A DNA stretch of 55,744 nucleotides, taken from NCBI GenBank assembly GCA_902589725.1, contig CACITU010000008.1, forward strand, positions 1 to 55,744. The letters run 5' to 3'. Below the pieces are notes generated by a model. The model ran no database searches, was not told the DNA's origin, and saw only the letters and a list, made by a program, of their open reading frames with translations. The number at the start of each line of letters is the position of its first letter. Positions within the stretch are counted from its first letter, which is position 1. Shown one piece after another: positions 53,787 to 55,744 of the stretch. The position numbers were made by a program, and so were the translations under genes. The DNA is from an uncultured Pelagibacteraceae bacterium. GTDB lineage: Bacteria; Pseudomonadota; Alphaproteobacteria; Pelagibacterales; Pelagibacteraceae.

Positions 53787-54062
53787 ATGAACAAAAAACA
53801 ACTAATTGCTAAGCTTTCTGGCTCATTAAATTTGAGTAAAGCAGATGCTGAGCGAACTTTTGATACAATTACCAACACTATTTTAGATGCCCTAAAAGGT
53901 GATGATTCAGTGAAAATTGCAGGATTTGGTACGTACAAAGTCGCTAAGAGAAAAGCAAGAGTTGGAAGAAACCCAAGAACTGGTGAGCAAATTCAGATCG
54001 CTGCTTCTCAAAAGGTAAAATTCTTACCAGCTAAGGCTTTAAAAGAAGTATTTAACAGATAA
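53787..54062 (+). CDS. hupB: HU-family DNA-binding protein
   Basis: A 91-residue histone-like protein. ATG 53787 (NKKQLIAKLSGSLNLSKADAER) is chosen as it gives the standard HU length and follows CCGGAGC; an ATG at 53748 would add 13 residues. The C-terminal beta arm GFGTYKVAKRKARVGRNPRTGEQIQI and the ending KFLPAKALKEVFNR are canonical. It compacts and bends DNA as a dimer. A strong hairpin follows 12 bases downstream. Confidence 0.95.
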   Translation: MNKKQLIAKLSGSLNLSKADAERTFDTITNTILDALKGDDSVKIAGFGTYKVAKRKARVGRNPRTGEQIQIAASQKVKFLPAKALKEVFNR

Positions 54063-54073
54063 TATTTTTTTTT

Positions 54074-54113
54074 TAACAGCCCTAACGATGTAAAAACACG
54101 TTTAGGGCTGTTA
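54074..54113 (+). terminator. Hairpin after HU
   Basis: TAACAGCCCTAA (54074-54085) pairs perfectly with TTAGGGCTGTTA (54102-54113) around a 16-base loop. Ten Ts precede the stem rather than follow it; downstream is GTATATGC. It is therefore a strong stem-loop without a normal U tract, perhaps protecting the 3' end of HU mRNA. Confidence 0.65.
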
Positions 54114-54208
54114 GTATATGCAAAAAATGCATAGCCACTTTTCCTAATCAGCGTTACTTTTAAATTTTATTAAAACTATAAAACACTTCTTAAACAAGTG
54201 GAGGTCTT

Positions 54209-55510
54209 ATGACTAAAATTATAAAAAAATTGTCCGCACCAGTTCTTAGTTTGATATTTTTATTAAATATGAGTAGTGCGGGTATGGCAGAGACAACAGT
54301 TTCTGCTGAAGTTCAAGCTATATTCAACTCACTACTTTTTTTGATGTGTGGTTTCATGGTCATGTTCATGGCAGCAGGTTTTGCTATGCTAGAGTCTGGA
54401 ATGGTAACTTCTAAAAGTGTTTCAGTAATTTGTGCTAAAAATATTGGTTTATACTCAATTGCTGGAATAATGTTTTGGTTATTTGGATATAACTTAGCAT
54501 ATGGCATACCAGAGGGTGGATATATAGGAACATTCACGCCATGGTCAGATGCAAGTTCAGTTGACACTGGATATGCAGATGGTTCTGACTGGTATTTTCA
54601 AATGGTTTTTTGTGCAACAACAGTTTCAATTTGTTCAGGAGCAATGGCTGAAAGGGTAAAACTTTGGCCTTTCTTCCTTTTTGCTGCTATCTTATCTGGA
54701 ATAATTTATCCAATCGTAATGGGTTGGCAGTGGGGTGGAGGCTGGTTAGCTGAACTTGGCTTCTCAGACTTTGCTGGCTCTACATTAGTCCACTCGACAG
54801 GTGGTGCAGCTGCACTAGCAGGTATTATGTTGTTAGGTGCTAGATACGGAAGATTTGGGAGTAAAGGCGAAGCTAAAGCTATCAAACCTTTTGCTGCTTC
54901 TTCAATTCCATTAGTAACAGTTGGTGTATTTATTTTATGGTTAGGTTGGTTTGGATTCAATGGTGGATCTCAACTAGCGATTGGAACATTTGATGATGCA
55001 GTTGCTGTATCAAGTATTTTTATTAACACTAATCTAGCTGCTGCTGGTGGTGTATTGGCTGCTGCAATAATTACAAGATTAATGTTTGGTAAAACTGATG
55101 TAATTCAAATGTTAAATGGAGCAATTGGTGGTCTTGTGGCTGTAACAGCAGAACCATTAGCACCTTCACCTTTAGCGGCAATTTTCATTGGAGCTGTAGG
55201 TGGTTTAATCGTTGTATTTGGAACAAAATTATTATTTAGTTTCAAGCTTGACGATGTAGTAGGTGCAATTCCAGCTCACATGTTTGCTGGGATATGGGGA
55301 ACATTAGCAGTGCCACTAACAAACACTGATGCATCATTTAGCGCACAATTAATCGGTGTGCTATCAATTAACATTTTTGTGTTTGTTGTATCATATATCG
55401 TGTTTTCAGCTATGAAGGCTACTTTTGGTATTAGACTAAGTAAAGAGGCTGAAGCCAAAGGTACTGACGTAACAGAAACAGGAGTAATAGCATACGCAAT
55501 ACGTGACTAA
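54209..55510 (+). CDS. amtB: Ammonium transporter AmtB
   Basis: A 433-residue Amt protein with a cleavable signal sequence (about residues 1-27, cleavage near GMA) and 11 helices. The twin pore histidines are in LVHSTGGAAALAG and AIPAHMFAGIWG, and the periplasmic gate region is DWYFQMVFCATTVSICSGAMAERV. The C-terminal tail ends GTDVTETGVIAYAIRD, the region where PII proteins bind in homologues. The leader holds a small stem CACTT/AAGTG (54184-54200) directly touching the GGAGG ribosome site. It conducts ammonium, a key nitrogen source in the open ocean. Confidence 0.96.
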   Translation: MTKIIKKLSAPVLSLIFLLNMSSAGMAETTVSAEVQAIFNSLLFLMCGFMVMFMAAGFAMLESGMVTSKSVSVICAKNIGLYSIAGIMFWLFGYNLAYGIPEGGYIGTFTPWSDASSVDTGYADGSDWYFQMVFCATTVSICSGAMAERVKLWPFFLFAAILSGIIYPIVMGWQWGGGWLAELGFSDFAGSTLVHSTGGAAALAGIMLLGARYGRFGSKGEAKAIKPFAASSIPLVTVGVFILWLGWFGFNGGSQLAIGTFDDAVAVSSIFINTNLAAAGGVLAAAIITRLMFGKTDVIQMLNGAIGGLVAVTAEPLAPSPLAAIFIGAVGGLIVVFGTKLLFSFKLDDVVGAIPAHMFAGIWGTLAVPLTNTDASFSAQLIGVLSINIFVFVVSYIVFSAMKATFGIRLSKEAEAKGTDVTETGVIAYAIRD

Positions 55511-55522
55511 TTGCATGTAATA

Positions 55523-55569
55523 TAGAGGCTCTTCGATCTCCATGTCGTTATCTCATTGAAGAGCCTCTA
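55523..55569 (+). terminator. Long stem-loop after amtB
   Basis: TAGAGGCTCTTC (55523-55534) is perfectly complementary to GAAGAGCCTCTA (55558-55569), with a 23-base loop. It starts 12 bases after the amtB stop. Eight As, not Ts, follow, so on the plus strand it is a stable 3' stem rather than an intrinsic terminator. On the minus strand the As become a U run before the stem. Confidence 0.6.
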
Positions 55570-55612
55570 AAAAAAAGAATTAACTATAATCTCTCTCTCT
55601 AGTTAGTTAACT

Positions 55613-55647
55613 AAAGGCCTCGGAAACGGGGCCTTTTTTATTTTTTT
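55613..55647 (+). terminator. Rho-independent terminator of the amtB unit
   Basis: AAAGGCCTCG (55613-55622), a GAAA tetraloop and CGGGGCCTTT (55627-55636) form a 10-bp stem with one G-T pair. A T-rich tract follows (55637-55647, one A). It lies between amtB and the convergent peroxiredoxin gene; the T tract overlaps the stop codon of the latter. Confidence 0.9.
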
Positions 55648-55744
55648 ATAATATTTTTTAAAGTTTCTAACACTTCCTTAGCGTGATCTTTAACTTTAAC
55701 ATTGTTCCAAATTTTTATTATTTTACCTTTTTTATCAATCAGAA
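55638..55744 (-). CDS. bcp: Bcp-type peroxiredoxin, 3' end only
   Basis: The last 34 codons of a minus-strand gene are visible, running off the window end. The visible C-terminus LIDKKGKIIKIWNNVKVKDH followed by AKEVLETLKNIIKK matches the thioredoxin-fold C-terminal part of bacterioferritin-comigratory (Bcp/PrxQ) peroxiredoxins, where the strand F-L-I-D-x-x-G-K-I is followed by W-x-x-V-K-V-K-x-H. The catalytic cysteines are outside the window. These enzymes reduce peroxides using thioredoxin. Its TAA (55638-55640) lies within the terminator T tract of amtB. Confidence 0.7.
   Translation of the reverse strand, partial: LIDKKGKIIKIWNNVKVKDHAKEVLETLKNIIKK

Noticed and set aside
54071..54113. 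Classical intrinsic terminator after HU
   Set aside because: The stem is strong, but the T tract lies on the 5' side and no U run follows, so I list it only as a terminator-like hairpin.
55591..55614. CT dinucleotide repeat and adjacent palindrome as a mobile-element end
   Set aside because: Too short and without partner repeats or a nearby recombinase; more likely part of the amtB 3' region.
1..55744. CRISPR arrays, insertion sequences, prophage genes or integration sites
   Set aside because: No regularly spaced repeats, transposases, integrases or tRNA-flanked direct repeats were seen.

Overview
The window reads as a chromosome segment of a free-living marine alphaproteobacterium of the SAR11 clade (Pelagibacterales, Candidatus Pelagibacter-like). 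This is inferred from very high A+T content, near-continuous coding sequence with 0-30 bp gaps, many one-base or four-base start/stop overlaps, and a typical SAR11 gene set: dimethylglycine dehydrogenase with its own ETF chain, a futABC iron transporter, a TRAP transporter, a TPP-riboswitch-controlled SSS transporter of the ThiV type, AmtB and HU. No tRNA, rRNA, insertion sequence, prophage or CRISPR array was seen.

Layout. 1-4037: a 2-oxoglutarate oxygenase (cut by the window edge), a crotonase-fold protein without catalytic glutamates, a small membrane protein, a CoA-binding protein, an MFS transporter and a DUF4864 protein. 4093-9870: dimethylglycine/sarcosine dehydrogenase, EtfB, EtfA and ETF:ubiquinone oxidoreductase, a complete route from N-methylglycines to the quinone pool. 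9871-13940: a convergent group (DUF2237, second oxygenase, hisI), then folE, an AcuI-like reductase and a LysR regulator. 13993-18046: a Fur-type palindrome and the ferric iron transporter futABC, with a small Cys-rich ORF and a long hairpin between futA and futB. 18059-21656: azlCD, a persulfide-dioxygenase-type hydrolase, two c-type cytochromes, a DUF4396 protein and cytochrome b561. 21657-21948 is the largest gene-poor gap, with a terminator and a possible tiny ORF.

21949-35670 is a sugar-acid catabolic island. It holds three mechanistically different dehydratases (UxaA type, IlvD/Edd type, enolase superfamily), two beta-hydroxyacid dehydrogenases, a 2-hydroxyacid dehydrogenase, an SDR, an FAH-family hydrolase, an SMP-30 lactonase, a DMT transporter and a TRAP transporter. 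The set fits uptake and oxidation of aldonic/aldaric acids to pyruvate plus a small hydroxy acid. It abuts ppc.

35645-42467: ppc, ccdA, an azoreductase-like flavoprotein, a pentapeptide-repeat protein, a small hypothetical, the TPP riboswitch with thiV, and a thioredoxin-like protein. 42536-46995: an ABC-2 exporter, a two-TM micro-protein, GNAT proteins, a TSUP transporter, a SOUL protein and a small beta-carbonic-anhydrase-like protein. 46996-52454: a YbbA/YbbP-like ABC system divergent from a TesA-like esterase with overlapping start codons, two exported proteins (one TPR) and an SRAP protein. 52519-55744: RseP, HU, AmtB, a strong terminator and the 3' end of a Bcp-type peroxiredoxin on the minus strand.

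The best candidates for less-described biology are the sugar-acid island with its possible operator, the Cys-rich mini-protein and hairpin inside fut, the compact TPP riboswitch whose conserved 3' strand carries the Shine-Dalgarno, and the 21.7-21.95 kb intergenic region. Family names rest on recognised motifs and gene order; no database search was possible.
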